Shown: positions 1 through 9,554, numbered from the stretch's first letter. The stretch is DNA of 53,331 nucleotides from an uncultured Verrucomicrobia subdivision 3 bacterium (GCA_903870815.1 CAIQEI010000079.1:1-53331); one strand, 5' to 3'. Translations and numbers: made by a program. Notes: generated from the sequence alone by a model not told the origin.

Positions 1-1252
1 AGTTGCGTTTGCTCAACACTTTTTTTTCGTATGTTTTCACTTCCGTGAGCCAGTGGTCGCCGACCGGAACGCCTTTGCTCTCGCAGTAATAATCCCAGAC
101 CGCGCCGAAGGGCAGCGTCTTGGCTTCTTCCTGCAACGCGAGGCGCGTGGTGAAATCGCCCGCCGCCTCCGCCGTGCGGATGAGCGGCGTTTCCAGCAGC
201 GCGATGAGCAGCGCGCGGATCATGTTGCGCGTGCCGATGGTCCACGCGGCGACGCGGTTGATGCTCGCGTCAAAATAATCCAGCCCGATATGGACGCGCT
301 TTTCAAAGCCGTTCGCCGTGATTTCGCGCGCGATGGCCAGCAGGTCGTCATTCAATATAACCACATGGTCGCTGTCCCAGCGGACGCCGCGGCTGACGTG
401 CAGCAAAATCTTCGGCATGAACTGCAGCACGCTGGAAATCTTGTCGGAGATGCTCTCCGTGGGATGATAATGGCCGGCGTCGAGCGTCAGCAGCTTCTTC
501 CGGCTGACCGCGTAGCCGAGATAAAATTCGTGGGAGCCGACCACGTAGCTTTCGCTGCCGATGCCGAACAGCTTCGGCTCAACGGCATCGAGGTTCAGTT
601 TCGGCGAGATGGGTTTCTTGAAAATGGCATCCAGCGATTCCGCTAGCCGGGCGCGCGGACCGACACGGTCGGCGGGCGTGTCTTTCATGCCGTCGGGAAT
701 CCACACGTTCGTCACGCAGGTTTTGCCGAGCGCCTGGCCCATCGCCGCGCCGATTTCGCGGCTGCGGATGCAATGCTCGATCCAGAATTTGCGAATGCCC
801 TTGTCCGCGTGCGACAACGTGAAACCGTCGGCGGCCTTGGGATGCGAGAAACACGTCGGATTGAAGTCGAGGCCGAGGCCATTTTTCCTGGCCCAGGCAA
901 TCCAGTTCTTGAAATGCTCCGGCGCAACGGCGTCGCGGTCCACCTGCTTGCCGCCGAACTCGCCGTAGAAGGCGTGAAGATTCAGCCGGTGTTTGCCGGG
1001 AATGAGCGAATAGGCTTTTTCCAAATCAGCGCGCAACTCGTCCGGCGTGCGGGCCTTGCCGGGATAATTGCCGGTGGCGACCAATCCGCCACCGAGCGTG
1101 CCGCCGAAGTTTTCAAACCCGCCCACGTCGTCGCCCTGCCAGCAGTGCAGCGAGATGGGGATTTGCGACAGGGTTTTCAGCGCGCGGTCAACGTCCACGC
1201 CCAGCCCGGCGTAGCGCTCTTGGGCCAGTGAAAAGGATTTGGCGGTGCTCAT
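1..1252 (-). CDS. rhaA: L-rhamnose isomerase (partial, 3' end outside window)
   Basis: I translated this from the complement because the ORF track lacks it; no stop is reached before the window edge. About 417 codons are visible from the ATG at 1252, close to the roughly 420 residues usual for RhaA, so only the last few residues are missing. The protein interconverts L-rhamnose and L-rhamnulose in the cytoplasm. Family-like stretches include [15 protein letters not shown] near the N-terminus, [14 protein letters not shown], and [14 protein letters not shown] with [11 protein letters not shown] further on, which hold the expected metal-binding and catalytic residues. It is divergent from the sugar kinase at 1456, with about 200 bases between them, which suggests a shared sugar-catabolism locus. 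No clear Shine-Dalgarno precedes the ATG. The family call is firm; the end lies outside the window. Confidence 0.93.
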   Translation of the reverse strand, partial: MSTAKSFSLAQERYAGLGVDVDRALKTLSQIPISLHCWQGDDVGGFENFGGTLGGGLVATGNYPGKARTPDELRADLEKAYSLIPGKHRLNLHAFYGEFGGKQVDRDAVAPEHFKNWIAWARKNGLGLDFNPTCFSHPKAADGFTLSHADKGIRKFWIEHCIRSREIGAAMGQALGKTCVTNVWIPDGMKDTPADRVGPRARLAESLDAIFKKPISPKLNLDAVEPKLFGIGSESYVVGSHEFYLGYAVSRKKLLTLDAGHYHPTESISDKISSVLQFMPKILLHVSRGVRWDSDHVVILNDDLLAIAREITANGFEKRVHIGLDYFDASINRVAAWTIGTRNMIRALLIALLETPLIRTAEAAGDFTTRLALQEEAKTLPFGAVWDYYCESKGVPVGDHWLTEVKTYEKKVLSKRN

Positions 1253-1455
1253 GAGTAAAACAGGAAATTTTGTCGCGACACATTATCGGAAAGCAGGCGC
1301 GGTGCAAGCAATCACTATGGCTGGCCACCGTGTCGCTGGCTGAGGCTGGCCGGCCACTGCCGAAAACCATTGAAAATCAAGCAATGCAGGCTTTTCTTTT
1401 GCGCGGATTGCTATATGATCCGCCTGTCAGACGCAAACCAAAATCTAATTATCCC

Positions 1456-3036
1456 ATGGGCAAACTATTTCTCGGACTTGATTCCAGCACCCAGGGCCTG
1501 AGCGCGGTGGTCATAGACCTTGACGCGCGCAAGGTCGTATACGAAAAGTCGCTCAACTTCGACCAGGCGCTGCCGCAATTCAAAACCAAGAACGGCGTGC
1601 TGCCCAACCGCGACCCGCTCGTCAAACACAGTCCGCCACTGCTTTGGGCCGCCGCGCTGGATCTACTGTTCGCACAGATGAAAAAGGACAAGGTTGCGCT
1701 TGGCAAAATTCTCGCCGTCAGCGGTTGCGGTCAGCAGCACGGCTCCGTTTACCTCAATGAAAAGGCCGGGGAAGTGCTCGCCACTCTCGATCCCAAGAAA
1801 TCCCTGGTGGAAAACCTCGACGGCGTGTTTGCGCGCAAGACTTCGCCCATCTGGATGGATTCCTCCACCGCAAAAGAATGCGCCGAAATCCGCAAAAAGC
1901 TAGGCGGCATCAAGTTCACCGCCTCCCGCACCGGCTCGGACACGTTCGAGCGCTTCACCGGTCCACAGGTCCGGAAGTTTTACAAAACCGAGCCAAAAGC
2001 CTACGAGAAGACCGCCGGCATCGCGCTCGTCAGCTCCTTCATGGCGTCGCTGCTCGCCGGTAAAATCGCGCCGATTGATTTCGGCGACGGCGCGGGGACA
2101 AACTTGATGGACATCCGCCGGAAAAACTGGAACCACGACGCCCTCAAGGCCACCGCGCCCAGCCTCGCGAAAAAACTTCCGCTGCTTGCGCCGTCCGGCC
2201 ACGTCATTGGCCCGGTCAGCGCCTATTTCGTCACCAAGTACGGCCTGAATCCCGAGGCGCTGGCCACCGTGTGGACCGGCGACAACCCGGCGAGCGCCAT
2301 CGGCCTCGGCCTCATCAAATCGGGCCAGGCTGCCATCAGCCTCGGCACCAGCGACACCTTTTTCGGCACGATGGCGGAGTGCCACACCGACGAGAACGGC
2401 GAGGGCCATGTCTTCGGCTCGCCGACCGGCGGCTACCTGACGCTCATCTGTTTCAAAAACGGCTCGCTCGCCCGCGAAAAAATCCGCGAGCTGTACAAAA
2501 TCTCCGACTGGAAAAAATTCGGCGACCTCGTCGCCCAGACCCCGCCCGGCAACGACGGCGCCATCCTGCTGCCGTGGTTCGAGGCCGAGATTGTTCCGCG
2601 CACCGTCACGACCGGCATCCGCCGCTTTGACCTCGACGAGAAAAATGCGGCCGCCAATTGCCGGGCCGTTTTCGAGGCGCAGATGCTGTCCATGCGGCTG
2701 CACTCGCAGTGGATGCAGGTGGCGACGGAAAAAATCCTGGTCACCGGCGGCGCCGCGAGCAACCAAACCCTGCTGCAGATTCTGGCCGACGTGATGAACT
2801 GCCGCGTGCTGCGGATCGAAGTCTCCAAAAGCGCCGCCCTTGGGGCCGCGCTCCAGGCCGCGCACGGCTGGCTGGTAGCGGCGGACAAAAACCCGGCCTG
2901 GGACAAAATCGTGGCCGGGTTCACCGCGCCCGTGCCGGGCAGCGAAATCCTGCCGGACAAAAAAACCGCCCGCATCTACGATAAACTGCTGGAGAAATAT
3001 GCTTCGTGCGAAAGCGACGCGCTGGACGGTCTTTGA
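1456..3036 (+). CDS. xylB: FGGY-family xylulokinase (eukaryote-like type)
   Basis: This 526-residue FGGY carbohydrate kinase probably phosphorylates D-xylulose with ATP. The start was moved from the track's 1270 to the ATG at 1456, because MGKLFLGLDSSTQG is the conserved N-terminal phosphate-binding strand and the preceding 62 residues are not family-like. SGCGQQHGSVYL, TGDNPASAIGLGL, SLGTSDTFFGTM and VTGGAASNQ are FGGY signatures. The wording of the SGxGQQHGS and GDNPAS regions and of CFKNGSLAREKIR recalls the animal XYLB subgroup more than E. coli XylB (recalled, not searched). The divergent rhamnose isomerase leaves open that it serves as the ketose kinase of a rhamnose pathway. A TATGAT-like -10 lies near 1415, but its -35 is weak. 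Confidence 0.85.
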   Translation: MGKLFLGLDSSTQGLSAVVIDLDARKVVYEKSLNFDQALPQFKTKNGVLPNRDPLVKHSPPLLWAAALDLLFAQMKKDKVALGKILAVSGCGQQHGSVYLNEKAGEVLATLDPKKSLVENLDGVFARKTSPIWMDSSTAKECAEIRKKLGGIKFTASRTGSDTFERFTGPQVRKFYKTEPKAYEKTAGIALVSSFMASLLAGKIAPIDFGDGAGTNLMDIRRKNWNHDALKATAPSLAKKLPLLAPSGHVIGPVSAYFVTKYGLNPEALATVWTGDNPASAIGLGLIKSGQAAISLGTSDTFFGTMAECHTDENGEGHVFGSPTGGYLTLICFKNGSLAREKIRELYKISDWKKFGDLVAQTPPGNDGAILLPWFEAEIVPRTVTTGIRRFDLDEKNAAANCRAVFEAQMLSMRLHSQWMQVATEKILVTGGAASNQTLLQILADVMNCRVLRIEVSKSAALGAALQAAHGWLVAADKNPAWDKIVAGFTAPVPGSEILPDKKTARIYDKLLEKYASCESDALDGL

Positions 3037-3202
3037 TTTATCGCGCGCGGGCACAATCATCCGCCCGGACGGTTTTTTCCCACGGCTGGAGCAGACTTTC
3101 AGCCAGGGATTAACTTTGGATTGACAATAATCCCGCGGTCATTCCGGCTTTGGCCGCGCCGGGCTTGCAAATCCGGGCGTTTTAGCTATTTCTTGTTTCA
3201 AG

Positions 3203-4771
3203 ATGTTTCGACTCTGTGGCCTGCTGGTAATCATTGCATGTCTGCTGACCGCGCCGGTCGGCTTCGGCGCGGAGTCCGCCGAGGTGAATCTGGATTACGT
3301 AGCGCAGCGCGCCCTGGAACGCGCCCAGTCGCCCTTCCGGTCCCCGCGCGCCGACCTGCCAAAGGTGCTGGGGCAGGAAAATCTCGACTACGACAAATAC
3401 CGGCAAATCCGCTTCCGCCGCGAGCAGGCGCTCTGGACGGCGGACAACCTGCCGTTCCGGGTGGAATTTTTTCATCCGGGCTACTATTACCAGGAGCCGG
3501 TGCATGTGAACGAGTTCACGGCCACGCACACGCAACCCATCCGGTTCGTCCAGGATTTTTTCGACTACGGCAACTTGCACATCGCCAACCAGATTCCGAC
3601 GAAAATGGGCTATGCCGGTTTCCGCGTGCTGAACGAGTTGAACGCGACCAACCGCTGGGATGAACTCGGGTCGTTCCTCGGCGCGAGCTATTTCCGGCTG
3701 CTTGGCAAAAACCTGTGCTACGGCGAATCCGCCCGCGGCCTGGCGCTCGACTCCGGTGAGGGCGACCGGGGCGAGGAATTCCCCATCTTCACCGACTGGT
3801 GGCTTGGCAAACCAGAGCCGGACGACACCGAGCTGCGCCTATACGCGATCCTCGACAGCGTGAGCTGCGCCGGCGCGTATGAATTTTTTATCCGCCCGGG
3901 CGAGACGACGACGGCGAGCATCAAAGCAGTGTTGTATTTCCGCGATACCAACCTGGTCACCGCCGTGGACAAAAACCGGAGGCCGTCCAAGACCATCGGA
4001 CTTGCGCCGCTGACGAGCATGTTTTGGTTCGGCAAGGACACGGAACGGAAGTTTGACGACTACCGCACGGAGGTGCACGACAGCGATGGCCTGCTCGTCC
4101 ACATGGGCAACGGCGAAATCTTCTGGCGGCCGCTCGACAATCCGCCCGCGACCCGGCATCAGGTCTTTCACGCGCCGAACATCAGGGGCTACGGCCTGCT
4201 CCAGCGCGAACGTAATTTCGGCGCGTATCAGGACATGTTCAACCTCTACCACGAGGTGCCGAGCGTGTGGGTAGAGCCGGATGGCAACTGGGGCGATGGC
4301 GATCTGCACCTCGTCGAATTGAGCACCGGCTACGAGGGCCTGGACAACATCGTCGCGTTCTGGGATCCGAAAAACAAACCCGCGCCGCTCCAGCCGTACC
4401 GCTTCGGCTACACGCTGCACTGGGAAGGCGGGGAGGCTGACTTGCGGCGTTCGGAGAACCGCGTCGTCGCCACGCGCATCGGCCCGGACGCGCAGTTTCG
4501 CGGCGCGCGGCAGTTCGTGATTGATTTTGACGGCCCGCAACTGGATGCGATCCCGGAAAACAAGCCGCCGGTGGCCATCGTCAATTGCAGCGGCGGCGCG
4601 CACATCGCGGACGCGTTTGTGGCCCGCAACCATTTTCTCGGCACCTGGCGCGTGATCCTGAAAATGGTGCCGCCCGCGGACACCAACGCGGCCGTGGATT
4701 TGCGCTGCACCTTGCAGCAGGGGACCAACGCCGTCGGCGAAACCTGGGTGTATCAATGGAGCCCGCACTAA
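3203..4771 (+). CDS. opgG: Glucan biosynthesis protein OpgG (MdoG), periplasmic
   Basis: This 522-residue OpgG-family protein is needed for making or branching osmoregulated periplasmic glucans. Residues 1-22 (MFRLCGLLVIIACLLTAPVG) form a Sec-type signal peptide. The rest follows the OpgG pattern: DYDKYRQIRFRREQALW, FFHPGYYYQEPV, FLGASYFRLLGK...YGESARGLALD, PLTSMFWFGKD, DSDGLLVHMGNGEIFWRPLDNP and FNLYHEVPSVWVEP. Length is normal for the family. It is the first gene of an overlapping operon: the next gene starts at 4756, 16 bases inside this one, and opgH follows that. Identification is very secure. Confidence 0.97.
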   Translation: MFRLCGLLVIIACLLTAPVGFGAESAEVNLDYVAQRALERAQSPFRSPRADLPKVLGQENLDYDKYRQIRFRREQALWTADNLPFRVEFFHPGYYYQEPVHVNEFTATHTQPIRFVQDFFDYGNLHIANQIPTKMGYAGFRVLNELNATNRWDELGSFLGASYFRLLGKNLCYGESARGLALDSGEGDRGEEFPIFTDWWLGKPEPDDTELRLYAILDSVSCAGAYEFFIRPGETTTASIKAVLYFRDTNLVTAVDKNRRPSKTIGLAPLTSMFWFGKDTERKFDDYRTEVHDSDGLLVHMGNGEIFWRPLDNPPATRHQVFHAPNIRGYGLLQRERNFGAYQDMFNLYHEVPSVWVEPDGNWGDGDLHLVELSTGYEGLDNIVAFWDPKNKPAPLQPYRFGYTLHWEGGEADLRRSENRVVATRIGPDAQFRGARQFVIDFDGPQLDAIPENKPPVAIVNCSGGAHIADAFVARNHFLGTWRVILKMVPPADTNAAVDLRCTLQQGTNAVGETWVYQWSPH

Positions 4772-5379
4772 AAATCTTGACCGACGTTTCCGGCGAAATC
4801 GCTGGGCGTTCGCTGGAGGAATGGAACGCGGCCTATGTGAAGGTGGAAAACTACTTTCATGCGCTGCGCATCCGCAACAAGCCGCTGCTCGGCCAGCTCG
4901 TCCTGCGCGTGCTCGAACGCGCCCAGCGCCGCGCGCCCGCCGAACCGAACCGCAGCGCCACGGAAATCGCCGCCGAGGAGATGGATCATCTGGTCACCGG
5001 CTGGTTCGGCGAAGTACTGCAAACGTCGCCGGTCGGCAGCGAACAAACGCTTTCCACGCGCGGCCGGCTGGCGCTGCTGCTCGCCGACATGCCGGGCAAA
5101 TGGCAGGACCAGTTTCTCCGGCCCGGCCCGTGGCCGCAGGAGTTTGTCGAGGCCATGCGCGAATCCTTCTTCCGCGCCGGCCCGGATTTCCAGCTGTCCA
5201 AGATGACGCCGCGCCCGCTCGACCTCGGCCCCATCACCACGCTGACGAACCTTGGCAAGCTGCCTTATGTCCGCATGACTCTGGCATGGACCGGCTTTGC
5301 GCTGCTGCTCGTCGCCATTTTCTGGCTCACCCACGGCGGGTTTGAACAGTTAATCGGCTGGTTCCGGCAATATGACTGA
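4756..5379 (+). CDS. Unknown single-pass membrane protein between opgG and opgH
   Basis: I do not recognise this 207-residue protein. The ATG at 4756, inside the end of opgG, was preferred over the track start at 4585, which would lie deep in opgG. It is largely soluble and helical (residues 1-175), with one transmembrane segment near the C-terminus (MTLAWTGFALLLVAIFWLTHGGF). It overlaps opgG by 16 bases and opgH by 8 (ATGACTGA), so the three are almost certainly translated together. E. coli OpgH has a long cytoplasmic N-terminal region that the 714-residue OpgH here lacks. A separately encoded regulatory or assembly subunit is therefore possible (inference). No catalytic motif was seen. Confidence 0.8.
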   Translation: MEPALKILTDVSGEIAGRSLEEWNAAYVKVENYFHALRIRNKPLLGQLVLRVLERAQRRAPAEPNRSATEIAAEEMDHLVTGWFGEVLQTSPVGSEQTLSTRGRLALLLADMPGKWQDQFLRPGPWPQEFVEAMRESFFRAGPDFQLSKMTPRPLDLGPITTLTNLGKLPYVRMTLAWTGFALLLVAIFWLTHGGFEQLIGWFRQYD

Positions 5380-7516
5380 CGCGCCAGACATTTCCGTGAT
5401 GGCAGCTCCGCGGCTCCGGCGCGGCTGGCAGTTGTTCCTGTTTTTTACGTCCGCCCTCGTCCTCACCGGCGTCATTTCGATGTTGTTTGCCGATTTGCTC
5501 TGGCGCACCGGCTGGTCGGCTTCACGCACGGTGCTGTTGGTGCTGTTCATCATTTTGTTTCTGCTCACGGCCACCGGCTGCATGCACGGCGTTTATGGAT
5601 TTTTTATCCGTATCTTCGGCACACGCCGCCGCCTGACGGCCCTGAAACCGTTCCGGGAACAGACGATTGCCGGGGTCAGCACTGCCATCATCTTTCCAAT
5701 TTATAACGAGGATTCCGTCCGGGTCATTGAAGGGCTGCGCGCGACCTATGAATCGCTCGAACGAACGGGCCAGCTTGACCGTTTTGATTTTTTCATCCTG
5801 AGCGACTCGACCAACCCCGACCGCTGGGTAGAAGAGGAGGCCCGCTGGTCCGAACTGGTGCGCGACCTCGATGCGCTTGGGAAAATCTATTACCGACGCC
5901 GCCTCTTCAACGAGGAACGCAAAAGCGGCAATGTGCGCGATTTCCTCAACACCTGGGGCAAGCGCTACCGCTATTTCGTCTGCTGCGACGCCGACAGCGT
6001 GATGCGCGGCGAAACGCTGGTGGACTTGGTGAAATTGATGGAAGCGCATCCGACCGTCGGGCTGATCCAGACGGTGCCGTCGCTCGTGAACGCCGAGTCG
6101 CTGTTCGGACGCATCCAGCAGTTCGCCAACCGCCTCTACGCGCCGGTGTTCATCACCGGGCTGAATTACTGGGCGCTGGATTTCGGCAATTACTGGGGCC
6201 ACAACGCCATCATCCGGACCGAGCCGTTCATGCAGTGCTGCGACCTGCCGCAGCTGCCGGGCCGCAAACCGTTCGGCGGCCAGATCTTGAGCCACGACTT
6301 TGTCGAGGCCGCGCTGATGCTCCGCGAAAATTGGGAAGTCTGGCTCGCTTACGATCTCGAGGGCAGCTACGAGGAAGCCCCGCAAGCGCTCATTGAGAAC
6401 GCCCAGCGCGAACGCCGCTGGTGCCAGGGCAACTTGCAGCACGGCCTCGTGCTGTTCGCCAAAGGCCTGCGCGGGGTCAGCCGGATGCACCTGATTCTCG
6501 GTATTTTCGGCTATCTTTCCGGCCCGCTCTGGCTGGCGTTCCTGCTCGGCTTTAGCTGGATTTTCTGGTACCAGAAATTCACCGGACTTTCCAATATCAC
6601 CCTGCCGTCGCTGCTGGGCGACTGGAGCGGCACGGCGGAGGCATTCCTGGTCTTCCTGATCTGCATGTTCGTCATTATGCTGCCGAAATTTCTGTCGCTC
6701 ATTGATCTCGCCAATGATTGGCCGCGCCGGAAACTGTTTGGCGGCTTGCTGAACGCCACCGGCGGCGTGATATGCGAAACGATATTCTCCACGCTGCACG
6801 CGCCGCTGCTGATGCTCTGGCATACCCGTTTTGTGGTGACTAACCTCGCCGGCATCAGCGTCGGCTGGACGACGCAAAAACGCACCGCCGATGGCACCGA
6901 CTGGCTTTATGCCGCGCAACGGCACTGGGGCCACACGCTCATCGGTGTGGTTTGGGGGTGGTTCACCTGGAAGCTGGATCCCGGCTTGTTCTGGTGGTTC
7001 ACGCCGGTGCTCGCGGGCATGGTGTTTTCGGTGCCATTGAGCGTGTTGACCAGCCGCCGGAGCCTCGGCGCATGGGCCCGAAGCGCCGGACTATTTTTGA
7101 CGCCGGAAGAAACCCGGCCGCCGGTGGAACTCGTTTCTTTGCGTTCACGGATGAAAATCCACGAGTTGACGGAAGACGATTCACCGCGCTGCCGGGTTCA
7201 CGCCGGCCTGGCGACCGCCGTACTCGATCCCTATGTGAATGCCATTCACGTGACGCTGCTGCGCGAGAAACAATTGAATCCGGTTTATGCGGAACATCTC
7301 GCCCGGATCGGCGCGGGCACGGACGCCGTGCGCGAGCTGGGCGAAAAACTCCTCGCCGGCGGGCCGGAAAAACTGACGCCGGCGGAGCGCCTGGCCGTAA
7401 TGGCCGACCAGCGCGCGATGGTATGGCTGCACCAGCAGACGTGGCTGCGACCGGAGGAAAAACTCGCCCCCTGGTGGAAGGCGATGATCCGTGAATTCAG
7501 CCAGCGGGATAATTAA
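5372..7516 (+). CDS. opgH: Glucans biosynthesis glucosyltransferase OpgH (MdoH)
   Basis: This 714-residue inner-membrane family 2 glycosyltransferase polymerises the glucan backbone from UDP-glucose. Two membrane helices (about 17-65) precede the cytoplasmic catalytic domain, which carries IYNEDSVRVIEGLRATYESL, FILSDSTNPD, the DxD-type CCDADSVMRGE, GHNAIIR, SHDFVEAAL and the QxxRW-type RRWCQGN. Several more helices follow (about 370-560), then a cytoplasmic tail. E. coli OpgH is about 847 residues; the shortfall is at the N-terminus, which begins just before the first helix. The stop codon overlaps the convergent aminotransferase stop, the two sharing TTAA at 7513-7516, so no terminator fits between the two genes. 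Confidence 0.96.
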   Translation: MTDAPDISVMAAPRLRRGWQLFLFFTSALVLTGVISMLFADLLWRTGWSASRTVLLVLFIILFLLTATGCMHGVYGFFIRIFGTRRRLTALKPFREQTIAGVSTAIIFPIYNEDSVRVIEGLRATYESLERTGQLDRFDFFILSDSTNPDRWVEEEARWSELVRDLDALGKIYYRRRLFNEERKSGNVRDFLNTWGKRYRYFVCCDADSVMRGETLVDLVKLMEAHPTVGLIQTVPSLVNAESLFGRIQQFANRLYAPVFITGLNYWALDFGNYWGHNAIIRTEPFMQCCDLPQLPGRKPFGGQILSHDFVEAALMLRENWEVWLAYDLEGSYEEAPQALIENAQRERRWCQGNLQHGLVLFAKGLRGVSRMHLILGIFGYLSGPLWLAFLLGFSWIFWYQKFTGLSNITLPSLLGDWSGTAEAFLVFLICMFVIMLPKFLSLIDLANDWPRRKLFGGLLNATGGVICETIFSTLHAPLLMLWHTRFVVTNLAGISVGWTTQKRTADGTDWLYAAQRHWGHTLIGVVWGWFTWKLDPGLFWWFTPVLAGMVFSVPLSVLTSRRSLGAWARSAGLFLTPEETRPPVELVSLRSRMKIHELTEDDSPRCRVHAGLATAVLDPYVNAIHVTLLREKQLNPVYAEHLARIGAGTDAVRELGEKLLAGGPEKLTPAERLAVMADQRAMVWLHQQTWLRPEEKLAPWWKAMIREFSQRDN

Positions 7517-8661
7517 AGCAACTCAACCACGCGCTGTAATTCGGCGTCGGTGTTGTAAAAGTGAGGGGAGAGGCGGAGGTAATGCCGCCCCTGCCGGTCG
7601 GCGCGCAATGAGGCGATCACGCCGGCCTCCGCCAGCTTCTGGTGCAGGTCCGCAAGATTTTTCCCCGACGCATAAAACGAAGTTATGCCACTGAAGTGCT
7701 CGGGTTTCACTTCGGCATTCAGAACGGTGTAGCCCTTCGCTTGGATAGCCGGCACCAGCCGCGCGCGTTTGCGCAGCAATTCGGCGGCAATGTTGGCCAC
7801 GCCAATCTCCAGCGCCAGTTCCATCGCTGAGAGCAGGCCGGTCAAGCCAATGAGGTTGTGCGTACCGGCCTCGAACTTGGCCGCGCCGCTGCGGAACTCG
7901 ATCGATGCCTGCGCAACGAAATCCGGATTGCGCACATTGTGCCAGCCGTAAATGGGCGGATTCAATTTCTCCTGCAAATCTTTTTTTACGTAAAGCAGGC
8001 CCGCGCCGCACGGGCCAAGCAGCCATTTGTGCGAATCGGCGGCGAGAAAATCCACGTTCTCCACGGTCGTTGGAAACGCGCCCAGGGTCTGGATGGCGTC
8101 GAGACAGAATAGAATTCCGCGTTCGCGCAGAAATTTGCCGATGGCGTCATGTTCCAGCCGGTGGCCGCTGATGAAATGATTCGAGGCGAGGGCAACCAGC
8201 CGGGTGTTTTCGTCCACCTGCCCCATCACGTCCACCTGGCGAATGACGCCGAGGCCGCGCGTATTTAGCAGGCGGACTTTTACCCCCTGGTCCGCCAGCG
8301 CCATCCAGGGATAGACATTGGATGGATAATCATCATGATAAATCAGGATGTTGTCGCCCTTGCGAAAATCCAACCCGGCGGCGACCAGGCTCAACGCAAG
8401 CGATGTCGGGCCGACCAGCGAGACTTCGTCCGGCTCGCAGTTGAGCAATTTGGCGCCAGCCTTCCGCGCGTCCGAAATCTTGTGCATCACGAAGGCTTCC
8501 TGGTCGCCGAGCATGCCGCCGTTGGCGCAATCAATCATGGCCTGCGCGACCCGGCGCGGCAGCGCGCAGACGCCGGCGTGGGCGAGAAAGATTTTGTTTT
8601 TCGTGACGGGGAATTCGTGCTGGCGCAATTCCTCGTTGGACAGAATTTCGAACAACGTCAT
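7513..8661 (-). CDS. PLP-dependent aminotransferase class V (cysteine desulfurase-like fold)
   Basis: This 382-residue fold-type I PLP enzyme of the class V group includes relatives of SufS/NifS and isopenicillin-N epimerase. The Schiff-base lysine is in ADSHKWLLGPCGAGLLYV (about residue 215). FLAHAGVCALP replaces the N-terminal N-N-A-G-x-x-P type motif, VGPTSLALSLVA is the cofactor phosphate loop, and FCLDAIQTLGAFP holds the PLP-pyridine aspartate. No catalytic cysteine loop of the SxGxxC type is evident near the C-terminus, so a desulfurase role is doubtful and the substrate is unknown. It converges on opgH with overlapping stop codons. A second, more NifS-like enzyme is at 39368. Confidence 0.85.
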   Translation of the reverse strand: MTLFEILSNEELRQHEFPVTKNKIFLAHAGVCALPRRVAQAMIDCANGGMLGDQEAFVMHKISDARKAGAKLLNCEPDEVSLVGPTSLALSLVAAGLDFRKGDNILIYHDDYPSNVYPWMALADQGVKVRLLNTRGLGVIRQVDVMGQVDENTRLVALASNHFISGHRLEHDAIGKFLRERGILFCLDAIQTLGAFPTTVENVDFLAADSHKWLLGPCGAGLLYVKKDLQEKLNPPIYGWHNVRNPDFVAQASIEFRSGAAKFEAGTHNLIGLTGLLSAMELALEIGVANIAAELLRKRARLVPAIQAKGYTVLNAEVKPEHFSGITSFYASGKNLADLHQKLAEAGVIASLRADRQGRHYLRLSPHFYNTDAELQRVVELL

Positions 8662-8677
8662 GCGGTGAAGTTAGCGC

Positions 8678-8716
8678 AAAAAGAAAAACGGCAAAGCGGG
8701 AAAAAACGCCTTGCCG
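8678..8716 (-). terminator. Rho-independent terminator after trxA
   Basis: On the minus strand CGGCAAGGCG pairs with CGCTTTGCCG (10 pairs, one G-U) around an 8-base loop, followed at once by a T-rich run (TTTTTCTTTT). It sits 17 bases past the trxA stop. Confidence 0.8.
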
Positions 8717-8732
8717 GTGCGGGCGAAAAATT

Positions 8733-9065
8733 TCAGGCGGTGGCGCGGTCCAGGCTGGCTTTCAAATCGCGCTTGCTCTTGGCGCCGACCATCTGCTCGG
8801 CAACCTGGCCGTTTTTGATGACCAGCAGCGTCGGAATCGCGCGGACGCCAAACTGCGCGGCGAGGCCCTGATGCTCGTCAATGTTGACCTTGCCGATTTT
8901 GACCTTGCCCTGATATTCGGTGGCAAGTTCGTCCAGCACGGGCGCAATCATCTTGCACGGGCCGCACCACTCAGCCCAGAAATCCACCAGCACCGGGGTG
9001 CCGGATTTCAAGACTTCGGTTTCAAAATTGTCCTGCGTGAGGGTGACGATGAGAGGTGAGGCCAT
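8733..9065 (-). CDS. trxA: Thioredoxin
   Basis: This is a 110-residue classical thioredoxin, a cytoplasmic dithiol-disulfide reductant. The active site WCGPC covers residues 33-37 ([19 protein letters not shown]), followed by [32 protein letters not shown] with the conserved cis-proline. Length is normal, and there is no signal peptide, so it is cytoplasmic. The upstream gene ends 3 bases before this start, so the two are co-transcribed. A strong terminator follows. Confidence 0.97.
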   Translation of the reverse strand: MASPLIVTLTQDNFETEVLKSGTPVLVDFWAEWCGPCKMIAPVLDELATEYQGKVKIGKVNIDEHQGLAAQFGVRAIPTLLVIKNGQVAEQMVGAKSKRDLKASLDRATA

Positions 9066-9068
9066 AAT

Positions 9069-9554
9069 TCAATTCAACTGGAGAAAGTTTTCGACGGTGT
9101 TTTTCAAGGTGAGGAAAACCCAGACCACTCCGCCAACGGCGGCGAGGCTGGCGACGGCGGCGGAGAAAATCAGGACCCGGTCCAGCGTTTTGATCGCCGG
9201 CGCGGCGGCCGCAACGTTTGATCGCTGCGCGGATGCCGAGCGCTGGGCCGCGGGCGCAGCGGGAGCGGCACCGGGCTTCGGTGCGGCGACGGGCGCGGCG
9301 GCGGCGGCGGTTCTCAAAGCGGAAGCCGGAGCGGCGGCGGCCGGAGCGGCACTAACCGGACTGGGTGCTCCGGTGGGGCCGCCGGGCGGAAGCGTCGGCA
9401 GCTTGATGGTCGGGGCGGCCGTCGGCTTGGGCGGGAGGTTAATGCGGACCGTTTCTTTTTTGGGTTGCACCTTGCCGGTCTCTTTTTTCGGCGGCGGCAC
9501 CGCACCAGTTGGTACTGGCGTTGACGCGGGATTGCTCGGAGGGATGTCAGCCAT
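9069..9554 (-). CDS. Pro/Ala-rich protein with C-terminal membrane anchor
   Basis: The 161-residue protein is low-complexity over residues 1-120 (proline, alanine and lysine rich, e.g. PPPKKETGKVQPKKETVRI). One hydrophobic helix near the end (VLIFSAAVASLAAVGGVVWVFLTL) is followed by about 12 residues. With no signal peptide and a C-terminal helix it looks like a tail-anchored protein with the disordered part in the cytoplasm. Only 3 bases separate it from trxA. Composition alone cannot show function. The alanine/proline bias could make a spurious ORF, but the membrane helix, the tight spacing to trxA and the absence of a competing frame support a real gene. Confidence 0.7.
   Translation of the reverse strand: MADIPPSNPASTPVPTGAVPPPKKETGKVQPKKETVRINLPPKPTAAPTIKLPTLPPGGPTGAPSPVSAAPAAAAPASALRTAAAAAPVAAPKPGAAPAAPAAQRSASAQRSNVAAAAPAIKTLDRVLIFSAAVASLAAVGGVVWVFLTLKNTVENFLQLN

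Noticed and set aside
53-1231. Plus-strand ORFs over the first 1.2 kb
   Set aside because: They are shadows of the edge-truncated rhaA on the minus strand.
1900-3060. 386-residue minus-strand ORF opposite xylB
   Set aside because: Shadow of the kinase gene; composition (Arg/Gly/Gln rich) has no domain and the plus frame has clear motifs.
3040-3115. Terminator after xylB (CCGCCCGGACGG then TTTTTT)
   Set aside because: The stem is only three to four base pairs; too weak to call.
5522-6934. 470-residue minus-strand ORF opposite opgH
   Set aside because: Long only because of high GC; no domain, and OpgH motifs prove the other strand.
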